In this document: piece by piece, positions 17,826-25,638 of the stretch | Numbering within the stretch: position 1 is the stretch's first letter | How the letters are laid out: each line of letters begins with the position of its first letter | NCBI RefSeq assembly: GCF_000428985.1 | Contig: NZ_AUAZ01000016.1 | Coordinates: 39,774 to 103,773, forward strand | DNA length: 64,000 nt | Reading direction: 5' to 3' | DNA from: Marinobacterium litorale DSM 23545 | GTDB lineage: Bacteria > Pseudomonadota > Gammaproteobacteria > Pseudomonadales > Balneatricaceae | The notes under the pieces: generated by a model | The model's database searches: none | Seen by the model: only the letters and a program-made list of their open reading frames with translations | What the model was told of the DNA's origin: nothing | Position numbers and translations under genes: made by a program

Positions 17826-19502
17826 TTACTTACAATCACTTAATACCCACTTGGGTGTACGGTTATTGCCGATATTCTGAATGGTATGATCCTTCGCCCG
17901 CATCTCGGTCAGTAGATTTCGTATCTGATTCGTCTTCTGCTCATCAGTCAGAGCACTTGATAGCTTGTCATACAGCAGCCGGTCAATGTCCGCACGGCTA
18001 GCAGAACCAAACTGTTGTAGGTGCTGAAGAATCAACTGCTTGTAGTAGTCCTTGTCCAAAGCTCGGTGCTTAGTATAGGTAGCGCGATCCTCGGGCTTCT
18101 GAGCAACGGCAGCTGAGAGAAACACGTTAGGCTTGCGCCCCTCTACGAGCTTCAGCTTACGAAGCTGCTTCAAAGCGTTCTCCGGCACCGACTTCTTCTT
18201 CTGGACAGCATCGAGCCAGATCACCATATCCAATGGCAGGTCCGGACCGTTCTTCAGCAGGCGCGTGTACTTCTCGTCTAACACCTGCCCGATGATATGC
18301 ACTTCAACCCGCTTACTTACGCGATCGATGTTGTACTCAGGCAGTGGGAAGAAGCGTTGCCGCTGGGCTCTGAACATGCGCTTGATACCGCTGCCGATGG
18401 TATCCATCATCTTCAGCTCAACCATGGCATGTGCCAATGCGGGATTACGGTAGCGCTCGGGCGGTACATCCTGGTTCAGTACCGTTGAGACATCTGCAGG
18501 TATGAAATCTGCCAGATTGTTGAAGATCAGCTCGTCTGGCTTTTCAACCAGGTTGATCTTTCCGCCCAGGCTGTAGTCCTGATGCGCAATGCAGTTGTGC
18601 AACGCTTCTCGCAATACCCAGCCGTCGTACTTCGGCAGCTCTGTAGGGAAAAGAGAGTCGTCCGGCATATAGCGATAGGTAAGGTTTCTGACTGCAGCAA
18701 TCGCCTGGGTACTGTTCAACAGAAATGGCAGGCCAAAGTGGCGGTAATCGATAGGGATTCCATCGCGATCTTGAACGATCCAACTAATCTGTAGATTGCT
18801 CTCGGGCAACAGGGACGCAGCTTCACTTTTCCCTAACAGAATCAGGGCAGCTCGATTCAAACCTTGATCCGTCATCAGCCGCAGCTTTTTCAGCAGGGCC
18901 GGATCATCCCAGCTAGCGACTTCATCTTCCAAGTGTGGGTTGCGCTCACAGTAGAGCCGGCGAGCCTCCTGAAGCGCCTCGGATGATAGATCATCTATCG
19001 AAGCCTCGGGCACAGGTACTGCAGACCAGTCCGGCTGTGGGCGTTGCTGGCGAATGCGCTCGATTTCGTCCAGAGAGAGTGGCCCCAACGATTCTCCGTC
19101 CCGGCCATAATAGTGACCATCCCAAGCCACAGGAGCCCCCTTAGAGGCGGCTGGAACCTGGAGCATAAGTACTCTCTTGCCGTCGCCCCAAACCTCAAAA
19201 ATATCGAGGAATGTAATCCTGCCACTCGTTTTGTCAGCCACTTCCTTCTTCAGGCTCTCAAGCTGCTTAGGATCACTACGATAGCTTGTACCGACTATTT
19301 CATGACTCTTGTCCTCGACACCGAACAGGAGCCAGCCATACTCGCGGTCCTTGAGATTGGCTTCGTTGGCGATAGACGAGAAGTAACGTCCGAGCTTGGC
19401 AAAGTCGTAGTTACGCTTGGCTTCCTTGAACTCCAGCCATTCAGTTTCCACGGGCATAGCGCGGAGCTCGTCCAGAATCATCAACAAGTCATCGTGCGTC
19501 AT
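17826..19502 (-). CDS. Schlafen AlbA_2 / GHKL-like ATP-binding protein with winged helix
   Basis: 558 residues. N-terminal AlbA_2 domain (ETEWLEFKEAK, about residue 20, to GWLLFGVEDKSHEIVGT), then a GHKL/HATPase_c_4-like region (REALHNCIAHQDYSLGG, about 315; IGSGIKRMF, about 390) and a C-terminal winged-helix segment. Proteins of this type are common in or next to type I restriction and other defence loci and are thought to bind nucleic acid; their exact role is unclear. Its start overlaps the stop of a short HsdR-like ORF. It lies just outside the left attachment site of the BREX island. A second member of the family lies inside the BREX operon at 33478-35148. Confidence 0.8.
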   Translation of the reverse strand: MTHDDLLMILDELRAMPVETEWLEFKEAKRNYDFAKLGRYFSSIANEANLKDREYGWLLFGVEDKSHEIVGTSYRSDPKQLESLKKEVADKTSGRITFLDIFEVWGDGKRVLMLQVPAASKGAPVAWDGHYYGRDGESLGPLSLDEIERIRQQRPQPDWSAVPVPEASIDDLSSEALQEARRLYCERNPHLEDEVASWDDPALLKKLRLMTDQGLNRAALILLGKSEAASLLPESNLQISWIVQDRDGIPIDYRHFGLPFLLNSTQAIAAVRNLTYRYMPDDSLFPTELPKYDGWVLREALHNCIAHQDYSLGGKINLVEKPDELIFNNLADFIPADVSTVLNQDVPPERYRNPALAHAMVELKMMDTIGSGIKRMFRAQRQRFFPLPEYNIDRVSKRVEVHIIGQVLDEKYTRLLKNGPDLPLDMVIWLDAVQKKKSVPENALKQLRKLKLVEGRKPNVFLSAAVAQKPEDRATYTKHRALDKDYYKQLILQHLQQFGSASRADIDRLLYDKLSSALTDEQKTNQIRNLLTEMRAKDHTIQNIGNNRTPKWVLSDCK

Positions 19503-19756
19503 GCGATCGTCTTCTTGCGGCCATTGGCCTGAATCCCCGCCAGCATCGCCTCGGCGGAGTTTTCACCACCGATCAGTTCAGCGTTCTGCTCGCACCTCTC
19601 AGCTGTCAAATTCTGAGCGAACGCTTCACCCAACTGCCGTAACTTGATAAACGTGGTATTAGGATCACAGGCGAAAGAGCGCTCCGCTGCGGACGCCAAC
19701 TGCACACAGATAGGATCGCGTTCACGAAGAAACTCGAAGTTGCTGCTTTCCGCCAT
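19499..19756 (-). CDS. Short ORF resembling HsdR N-terminus (DUF4145-like), possible remnant
   Basis: 85 residues. The stretch SNFEFLRERDPICVQLASAA followed by DPNTTFIKLRQLGEAFAQN resembles the small helical domain at the extreme N-terminus of many type I restriction HsdR subunits. There is no helicase or nuclease part: after about 65 residues the ORF ends with an unrelated tail. It overlaps the AlbA_2 gene by four bases. I read it as the leftover 5' end of an hsdR gene after a deletion, or a free-standing version of that domain. Recognition is from memory of the motif. Confidence 0.6.
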   Translation of the reverse strand: MAESSNFEFLRERDPICVQLASAAERSFACDPNTTFIKLRQLGEAFAQNLTAERCEQNAELIGGENSAEAMLAGIQANGRKKTIA

Positions 19757-20006
19757 AGGTCCCTCTCCAGCTACTCAGACAAGCATAGCGTATCTCTTTT
19801 TCTTACTCTTTGGTGTGTGAGCAGTGTAGAAGGATTGTCAATGTGACTAGGACCGGGGTCAACTGTCGTACCAGGTATGCTTTGGTAAGGCGAAACGGTG
19901 CTCACACTCTATTGACCGAATAGCATAAGCGACCGAATGAGTTACCGACGGTATATGTAGAACCCAGCCAGATTGCGAACAAACTACAACAGAAAACGCC
20001 AGGGCG

Positions 20007-20031
20007 TTATTCTATATTCTGGATCTGCTCG
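20007..20031 (-). repeat. Distal attachment site: displaced 3' end of yicC
   Basis: On the minus strand this reads GAG CAG ATC CAG AAT ATA GAA TAA, i.e. EQIQNIE-stop. The intact yicC at 45444 ends EQVQNIE-stop. Over 18 bases (20014-20031 against 45451-45468) there are two mismatches. The changes are a GTC/ATC codon plus synonymous ones, so this is a diverged copy of the same gene end and not chance similarity. Confidence 0.88.
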
Positions 20032-20099
20032 AAGAATAAAAATATAAAACCCTTCAAAAACAGGTGATTAAAACGTTTTCTCTTGTGATAAATGATCGG

Positions 20100-20165
20100 T
20101 ACTACCCAATTTACTACCCATGAATAGAAACTTTATCTCTGAGTAGCCCACATAGTTACTACTCA
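20100..20165 (+). repeat. Integrase arm-type site candidates (TACTACCCA repeats)
   Basis: TACTACCCA occurs at 20100-20108 and 20112-20120, with TACTACTCA at 20157-20165. The same sequence occurs at the other end of the island at 45329-45337, with CACTACCCA at 45339-45347 and TACTCCCCA at 45317-45325. In the excised circle both clusters would flank the joined attachment site, as arm-type sites of tyrosine recombinases do. Function is inferred. Confidence 0.6.
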
Positions 20166-20305
20166 TGATTATAAACTGGGATAAGTGGGAAACTGGGAAT
20201 TCCTGATCTTTTCCGGTTTCCCGTCACCTCGTCTCAACCGAAGAAAACCTGCCAGCAAGTCTAGCAAGAGCGGCGCTCCCAGCGCACCTCTGCTGATACA
20301 GCGAA

Positions 20306-20326
20306 GTTTGTACTGATAGTACAAAC
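20306..20326. promoter_or_regulatory. Perfect 9+9 inverted repeat, probable operator
   Basis: Arms GTTTGTACT and AGTACAAAC are exact complements separated by GAT. The site lies 86 bases before the first gene of the rightward block (20412), in an AT-rich region where a promoter is expected. Size and symmetry suit a dimeric HTH repressor; which one is unknown. Confidence 0.6.
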
Positions 20327-20411
20327 CATTGATTTTATTGATTATTTTTTATTTTTTCTCTTGCATATTTGAAACTTCGTGCGAGTATTTTAGAAAACGC
20401 AGGAGTTCAAA

Positions 20412-21260
20412 ATGACCAAGTTGAAGACCATTTGTTTTGCTGTAATTACAGCCGCGCTCGCGGGTTGCGCTGCTACGCCTCGACACTATGACGACGAATC
20501 GTCCCGCGCACTGAACCTGGCCCGTGCCGGGGGCGTCTACGATCAGGACCTTCGAGACTCACCAGACGGGACGCGCTCGTATCGAAAGGGTTTGTTGGTA
20601 AGCGCCCTCAACCTGGCCAGTCTGGCTACTTCATTAGATGCGCCGCTTCGTCATCTTACTGGCACCCAGACGCTGTTCTTCAACGCCACTGACATCATGA
20701 TGACGCCGGACAACCCTTCGGCGCGACCCAGCCTGATGGGCTGGATGCCGGAATCACTGGCGGCAAACGAGGATGACGCCTATGACCACTATGTTGCCGT
20801 CGTGGATGAGGCCATCACCCAGGCCGCCGAATCGATGGCAATTACGGCAACGAAACTCACAGACGTGAAGACGCCAGAAATTGACGGGCACCCGCTCATG
20901 CTGTGGTCGGTGACAGCGGAGCGATATGGCTGTGCCGATAGCAACTGCCTCATCGCCTACAACATCCAACAACCGAATCACTGGAAGACCCCAAGCTATG
21001 TCATCGGCGGTGAAGCAGCCAGTTACAACATCGCTGCCAACCACCCCGAGAAGTACTCCCGACTGGTATTTCGGCAGTCCGGCCATGAACTCACCTTTCC
21101 AGTAGATGAATTCTATGGCGCTGTCAGCGCCGGCATGCCTCCCTGGATAGTGATGTACTTTCCACCGAACACCGTGATCCAGGACGGCGAGCCGCTTCCC
21201 TATCCGGTGCTGTATGAACAGGGCCAACAGCTGATGTTCAGGGAGCCCAACCATGAGTGA
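20412..21260 (+). CDS. Putative lipoprotein, unknown function
   Basis: 282 residues with a lipoprotein signal peptide; the lipobox LAGC places the lipidated cysteine at residue 19, so the product is a periplasm-facing lipoprotein. The mature protein is soluble-looking, with aromatic-rich stretches (WMPESLAANEDDAYDHY, AERYGCADSNCLIAYN). Two cysteines (YGCADSNC) could form a disulfide. I do not recognise a family. Strong ribosome binding site AGGAG. It overlaps the next gene by eight bases, so the two products probably act together. Confidence 0.75.
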   Translation: MTKLKTICFAVITAALAGCAATPRHYDDESSRALNLARAGGVYDQDLRDSPDGTRSYRKGLLVSALNLASLATSLDAPLRHLTGTQTLFFNATDIMMTPDNPSARPSLMGWMPESLAANEDDAYDHYVAVVDEAITQAAESMAITATKLTDVKTPEIDGHPLMLWSVTAERYGCADSNCLIAYNIQQPNHWKTPSYVIGGEAASYNIAANHPEKYSRLVFRQSGHELTFPVDEFYGAVSAGMPPWIVMYFPPNTVIQDGEPLPYPVLYEQGQQLMFREPNHE

Positions 21261-21666
21261 CTGGCACGATGAACTTGAGTTGGCACTGCTGCCGCTGGAG
21301 GACCTGAGAGTCGATAGCGTCTACATGACTTTTGTGATCAGCAATGCCCTGAGCGAGCGAGGCATCTTCCATCAATGCCGGATCGGATACGCGGAGGACC
21401 GACTGAGCCGAATGACCACCGCTCCCCATTGCTGGATCGAGCTCGAACAGGGCTGGTGTGTCGATCTCCGGCTCAGACAGTGGCTGGGCGATGAGGACGA
21501 CCTCCCTCATGGTGTATTCCAGCCATCCAACTACCCGCGAGTTCGGTACCAAGGCACGGCGTTGCTGGTTCCACACCTGAACGTGGAAGATTTGAGGGCG
21601 ATGACGAATGATGCCTACAGCAAGGTGAAACTGCCGTGGCTGGCCGGGCAAGCCGCAGCGGCCTGA
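21253..21666 (+). CDS. Small protein with transglutaminase-like His/Asp motif, unknown function
   Basis: 137 residues, acidic and soluble. The segment HCWIELEQGWCVDLRLRQWL resembles the histidine (HxWxE) and aspartate (VDLR) motifs of the transglutaminase/papain-like fold, and a cysteine (FHQCRIGY) lies some 25 residues before. The order Cys-His-Asp fits, but the cysteine context is not typical, so catalytic activity is only a suggestion. Starts inside the end of the lipoprotein gene. Confidence 0.65.
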   Translation: MSDWHDELELALLPLEDLRVDSVYMTFVISNALSERGIFHQCRIGYAEDRLSRMTTAPHCWIELEQGWCVDLRLRQWLGDEDDLPHGVFQPSNYPRVRYQGTALLVPHLNVEDLRAMTNDAYSKVKLPWLAGQAAAA

Positions 21667-21736
21667 CGCCGGGCAAAACTTGCATTTTCTCAGGTTCTGG
21701 TAGCTTCAGTGTAAAGAACTATCGGGGACTGAGGCC

Positions 21737-22126
21737 GTGGTGAGAGTGGCAAAACTCGTAGCAGTGGGGCTCGCCGGAATCGGCGTTGTGGAGATCGCCT
21801 TTAGGGGGGCTGATGCTGCGCTTTACGCATGGTATCTATTGTTCGTGCTCTGGGTGGTCGCACTGTTCACTCGCTTCGCCCTGGCCGCAGTCGATGCCTA
21901 CAAGACGGCTTTCGCCAAGGGACCCGATGGGGAAATGACGTTTCCCGAGTTTGAGGAAAAGATGGCGTCGTTTAGTCGAGGCAGTGGTGAGGAGGCAACC
22001 GGCGCGAGCAGCAAGGCAACTTCCGGCAATGGGAGCGATGGCGGTACTGAGGGTTTCTTCGATGACGACAGAATCAACCAGATTTATCGAGCGGACGATC
22101 CGTTCGGGGAGTTTCTCGACTCTTAA
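21737..22126 (+). CDS. Small inner-membrane protein, unknown function
   Basis: 129 residues beginning with GTG. Three GTG codons (21737, 21740, 21746) are possible starts, with GAGG just before. Two hydrophobic segments (LVAVGLAGIGVVEIAF and AWYLLFVLWVVALFTRFAL) are followed by a soluble acidic, glycine/serine-rich tail that ends FDDDRINQIYRADDPFGEF. Probably an inner-membrane protein with a cytoplasmic tail. No family recognised. Confidence 0.62.
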   Translation: MVRVAKLVAVGLAGIGVVEIAFRGADAALYAWYLLFVLWVVALFTRFALAAVDAYKTAFAKGPDGEMTFPEFEEKMASFSRGSGEEATGASSKATSGNGSDGGTEGFFDDDRINQIYRADDPFGEFLDS

Positions 22127-22196
22127 GGTGGTTCCTTATGGGTACAGATCAGGAGAACCAGGGGTTCGACCCCGGTAACGACCACCGGAACCACCT
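22126..22196. repeat. 10+10 inverted repeat with inner hairpin upstream of the recombinase
   Basis: AGGTGGTTCC (22126-22135) and GGAACCACCT (22187-22196) are perfect complements 51 bases apart. Between them GGGG (22161-22164) and CCCC (22170-22173) frame TTCGA. The block starts at the stop codon of the membrane-protein gene and ends 50 bases before the serine recombinase. It might be a recombination (res-like) site, or an mRNA structure. Confidence 0.55.
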
Positions 22197-22246
22197 AAAC
22201 CAGACCGGCCAGAGAGAACCACTTATAACAGACTGAGGAACCGACG

Positions 22247-22879
22247 ATGTTTATTCGAGCCTACCTTCGGGCATCCACGCAGGAACAGAATGCGGAGCGA
22301 GCCCGGGAGTCACTGGTACAGTTCGCAGCCAACCACGGTCAGCGCATTGCGGCTTTCTATGTGGAGAACGTGTCCGGCGCCACCTTACACCGCCCCGAGC
22401 TGATGAAGCTGATTGCAGATTCCGGCGAGGGCGACATTGTGCTGGTCGAACAGATCGACCGGCTGGCTCGCCTCAAACAGAATGATTGGGACTCTCTCAA
22501 ACAAAAACTGGCCGCCAAGCGGTTAGCCATCGTCTCCCCGGAATTACCGACCAGTTGGCTCGCCCTAGAAAAGAAAGACGACACCGGATTCACCGACTCT
22601 ATTCTCCGGGCAGTCAACGCCATGATGCTCGACATGCTGGCTGCCGTGGCCCGCAAAGATTACGAAGACCGCCGACGCCGCCAGTTTCAAGGCATCCACA
22701 AAGCCAAAGCGGAGGGCAAGTACCAGGGGCGGCAGCCAGATCAGAAACGCAGGCAGCACATCGCCAGCCTTCTGCGCAGCGGCCACAGCTACAGCGAGAT
22801 CCAGGAGATTCTGAGCTGCTCCCGGCACCTGATCGCGTCTGTCGCCAAAGAGCAAAGACAGGCCGATGCTGCGGCCTGA
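22247..22879 (+). CDS. Serine recombinase (resolvase/invertase family)
   Basis: 210 residues with the serine-recombinase catalytic domain: YLRASTQEQNAERARESL (nucleophile serine at residue 10), the hinge and catalytic arginines in VEQIDRLARL, a long helix, and a C-terminal HTH (RRQHIASLLRSGHSYSEIQE). Length is typical of small resolvases. GAGG lies eight bases before the ATG. It may resolve multimers of the element or invert DNA; the inverted repeat just upstream is a candidate target. Confidence 0.9.
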   Translation: MFIRAYLRASTQEQNAERARESLVQFAANHGQRIAAFYVENVSGATLHRPELMKLIADSGEGDIVLVEQIDRLARLKQNDWDSLKQKLAAKRLAIVSPELPTSWLALEKKDDTGFTDSILRAVNAMMLDMLAAVARKDYEDRRRRQFQGIHKAKAEGKYQGRQPDQKRRQHIASLLRSGHSYSEIQEILSCSRHLIASVAKEQRQADAAA

Positions 22880-22927
22880 AACCAACAAAGCGCCCTGAAA
22901 GGGCAATCAACCATTGGAGACCTGAAT

Positions 22928-23086
22928 ATGCTGAACCTATCTGCCACACTGATTGCATTCCTGAGCTTTGTCGCAGTCGTACTTTTTATCTGCGTTATCG
23001 CCTACCGAAACGCGGACCGTCTGGAAGCGTTCGTAGAGCGTAAATTCCGAAAAAGATCACACCGTCACAATGGCGATCTGAAATAA
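22928..23086 (+). CDS. Short membrane peptide, 52 residues
   Basis: ORF from ATG at 22928 to TAA at 23086. One long hydrophobic helix (LSATLIAFLSFVAVVLFICV) is followed by a basic tail (RKFRKRSHRHNGDLK), the pattern of a single-pass inner-membrane protein. GGAGA lies about eight bases upstream. It continues the orientation of its neighbours, which supports a real gene. Function unknown. Confidence 0.6.
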   Translation: MLNLSATLIAFLSFVAVVLFICVIAYRNADRLEAFVERKFRKRSHRHNGDLK

Positions 23087-23191
23087 ATTCGGGGCAAAGC
23101 GGTGTTCTTGCCCAAAACGGGCAGTTTGAGAGCGGTACCTACTGCGTCGTCCATGGCAGCATAATCGTGAAGTCGATATGAGGTTATGCAC

Positions 23192-23542
23192 ATGAAGGAC
23201 AGAACAGCCAGGCTTCCCGACAGCTTTCTTCTTTTATTGGAGCAGGAAGAAAAACGGAGGCAGCAGCGAGAGGACGCGGGGCGTCCGGCTCTCACAGTAC
23301 TAATCGACGCCGCTCACAGCGGTGGTGGCGAGGCTCGGCATATCCGGCGATTCCTGCTTGGCCTTTATAACGCCAGCCACTGGCCGTTCGAGTTGAACCG
23401 GCTGAGGGCCTTGGATACCGAGCTGCAGCAGGCTGCGTTGCAGGTTCTGGCGCTGGATTGGAATGGCCGGGAGGTTCACACCTATGTGCCGGGTGGTGAT
23501 GAGCTGTTTCAGTCATGGTGGGAGCGGGAGTTGAATACCTGA
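23192..23542 (+). CDS. DUF7673-like protein
   Basis: About 116 residues from the ATG at 23192, which has AGG eight bases before it; an ATG two codons earlier is too close to that site. The core (HIRRFLLGLYNASHWPFELNR followed by LRALDTELQQAALQVLALDW) matches a small family of unknown function that I know from plasmids and integrative elements. Soluble, no catalytic motif evident. Converges with brxL, 32 bases away. Confidence 0.68.
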   Translation: MKDRTARLPDSFLLLLEQEEKRRQQREDAGRPALTVLIDAAHSGGGEARHIRRFLLGLYNASHWPFELNRLRALDTELQQAALQVLALDWNGREVHTYVPGGDELFQSWWERELNT

Positions 23543-23574
23543 CACCCCACATCCCATTGCACTCCCGAGTGGAT

Positions 23575-25626
23575 CTATGGCTGTTTAATGAAGGTAACTT
23601 CGAAGGCCTTGCTAGACCGAAACTGCTGCAACCGGTTAGCAAACGCGAAGGCTTCATTCATCTCGTAGTGCTGGAAGATGTCCAACCCTCGATCCAGCGA
23701 AATCTTCCAGCCGTGGTCTGTAACGATATGACGGGCATGAATGGTCCCGCTTTCGTCAAACTGCCAGGTGAAGTCGATGCCCACGGTGCGAGCGGATTCC
23801 TGGATCTTTTCAAAACTCTCGTCTTGCAGATCCCCCTTGAACTCGTCCCGGACGGTGATGAGGTGAACCGCCACTTCATCTTCCTCGGCCTTGTTCTTCA
23901 CGATGGCCTCGAGAAACTCCATGAAATTGCGGATCTGGTAGAAAAGCCGAATGTAGGGGTCTGTGACGGTGATCTTGCGGGCGCCCTTCAGGTATGCGCC
24001 AAACAAGCCGTCGAATGAGATGCCTTTTTGGTTCTCCTGGAAGGTCAGGTGTTTTTCCTCCAGCGCAGGCTCAGGGGCGCGGGGCTCTTTGGGCTCGCCA
24101 CCTTTAACGTCTACTGCTGGCTCGGGCTCTAATCCCCCGTCATCAGGAGTAGACACTGTCTGATGGTAGTAACCCGGATACTCTTCTTCCTCAAGTGTGG
24201 TGACCAACGTTTCCTGGCCCTGCTGATCCTGATAGGAAAATCGGACTTCGCCGTAAGTAGTATCAATCCGCTGTAACTGGTCCTTGACCCGCTTGCGCCC
24301 CTCGATGGCAAAACGCAGCACTTCTTCAACCTCATCCCTGGTTGCTCCGCCCTGGGGAAACAGGATCTTCATCAAGCCGGAAAAGGTCTTGTTGATACCG
24401 TCCCGGTCACGGGTCGAGATATCCGAAGAAAGGGTAAAGTGCTCCCGGTACTGATCGGAATAATCGTAGTTCCGCATCGAGCGCAGGATTTCTGCAAGGT
24501 AGTCCACCACGAAGCCATAGCCGTCGGAGAACATCTCGCCCCGGATGATATCGACCTCCCACCCGGGGATGTAGAAGTGGATTCGGTCCAGAAAGGCAGA
24601 ATCGTAGAACTTGTCCGGCAGTTCATCGAACAGGTCTGAATGCTTCAGCATGTAAGGAACAGTGTGCCGGGTGTTCCCCACGAACACCATGGACGCCTCG
24701 GCGCCCAGGGTTTCCACTCCCCGGGAGAAGGACTTGTTGGCCATGTAGTTCTTCATGATGTCGACCAGTGCTTTATCGACGCGTTTCTGCTTGCCGGCGA
24801 ATTCGTCGAAGGCCACGCAATCCCAGTAGCCCACCAGGCCGATTTTGCCGCTGGAGTTATTCACAAACAGCTTGGGTACGGTGACTTCACCACCGGAAAC
24901 CAGGATCCCATGGGGCGAGAATTCAGAGTAAACGTGGGATTTACCCGTCCCTTTGGGGCCAAGTTCGATAAGGTTGTAGTTCCGCTCGCAGAACGGAATC
25001 AATCGGACCAGTTGCGTCAGTTTGCTGCGCCGACCAAACATCTCCGGGTTAAAGCCGATACTCTGTATCAGCAGGTCAATCCACTCATCGGTGCTGAACT
25101 GCTGCCGCGCGGCAACGTAGGCGTCGTAGTCAAAGTGAGATAGCTGAATCGGCTTGAGGGTGGACAGAATCCAGGGGCTGACGTTCTGGTCTTCAGAAAA
25201 TACGTATTCGATGTCCGCAATGCACCAGACGCCGCTTACCAGCAGTTTGGGGTGGGCCTTCACGGTCCCAGAATCCACCAATACCTTCTTGATTCCCAGG
25301 TTGGAAAACTGCGCCTCGTAGGCATCCGTCTTCTCATTCAGGGCCACGCTGATCTTATCGATGACCTTGTAGCGCCCCTTTTCCTTGATATTCGAGCGCA
25401 CCAGCCCGGCCTCGTTCCGGTGAACATAGTGCTTGGCCAAAATCTCCTTGACCGTTTCGATACCGGTCTGAATCGTGGCCTCGTCGTTGGTGGCGCAGTA
25501 CTGGCCGAGCAGATACTCCAGCACGTATGAGGGGACGATGGCGTTGCCCTTGACCGTTTTCACCAAGTCTTTGCGGACCACCAACCCTTGGAAGTGCTCG
25601 TTGATCTTTTGGTCAAGCGTGCTCAT
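23575..25626 (-). CDS. brxL: BrxL-type BREX AAA+ protein with MITD1-like C-terminal domain
   Basis: 683 residues. N-terminal DNA-binding and AAA+ core: Walker A GPKGTGKSH near residue 224, Walker B-like WDCVAFDEF, then MKNYMANKSFSRGVETLG. BrxL normally ends in a Lon-like protease domain with a Ser-Lys dyad. Here, after a proline/glutamate-rich linker (about 485-525), the last 150 residues instead resemble the phospholipase D-like C-terminal domain of MITD1: GISFDGLFGAYL, TVTDPYIRLFYQIRNFMEF, FEKIQESARTVGIDF, DHGWKISLDRGLDIFQ. No Lon dyad motif is seen. Last gene of the BREX operon, 12 bases after pglZ. Confidence 0.85.
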   Translation of the reverse strand: MSTLDQKINEHFQGLVVRKDLVKTVKGNAIVPSYVLEYLLGQYCATNDEATIQTGIETVKEILAKHYVHRNEAGLVRSNIKEKGRYKVIDKISVALNEKTDAYEAQFSNLGIKKVLVDSGTVKAHPKLLVSGVWCIADIEYVFSEDQNVSPWILSTLKPIQLSHFDYDAYVAARQQFSTDEWIDLLIQSIGFNPEMFGRRSKLTQLVRLIPFCERNYNLIELGPKGTGKSHVYSEFSPHGILVSGGEVTVPKLFVNNSSGKIGLVGYWDCVAFDEFAGKQKRVDKALVDIMKNYMANKSFSRGVETLGAEASMVFVGNTRHTVPYMLKHSDLFDELPDKFYDSAFLDRIHFYIPGWEVDIIRGEMFSDGYGFVVDYLAEILRSMRNYDYSDQYREHFTLSSDISTRDRDGINKTFSGLMKILFPQGGATRDEVEEVLRFAIEGRKRVKDQLQRIDTTYGEVRFSYQDQQGQETLVTTLEEEEYPGYYHQTVSTPDDGGLEPEPAVDVKGGEPKEPRAPEPALEEKHLTFQENQKGISFDGLFGAYLKGARKITVTDPYIRLFYQIRNFMEFLEAIVKNKAEEDEVAVHLITVRDEFKGDLQDESFEKIQESARTVGIDFTWQFDESGTIHARHIVTDHGWKISLDRGLDIFQHYEMNEAFAFANRLQQFRSSKAFEVTFIKQP

Positions 25627-25638
25627 TGGCTATAACCC

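Larger units (their letters stand above)
19757..20411. other. 655-base gene-free stretch holding the left island boundary
   Basis: No ORF with credible coding character. It contains the yicC-derived attachment sequence (20007-20031), a cluster of TACTACCCA-type repeats (20100-20165), a GGGA-rich repeat (20172-20199) and a 21-base inverted repeat (20306-20326). The last 80 bases are very AT-rich, and AGGAG (about seven bases before 20412) provides the ribosome binding site of the first island gene. Confidence 0.7.

Noticed and set aside
17865..17885. A third copy of the attachment site (GATATTCTGAATGGT)
   Set aside because: Matches only about ten bases, lies inside the AlbA_2 coding sequence and does not encode the yicC end.
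22126..22196. A tRNA gene or tRNA-like structure
   Set aside because: Acceptor-like arms and a TTCGA loop are present, but the stem around TTCGA does not fit a T-arm and no D- or anticodon arm can be drawn.
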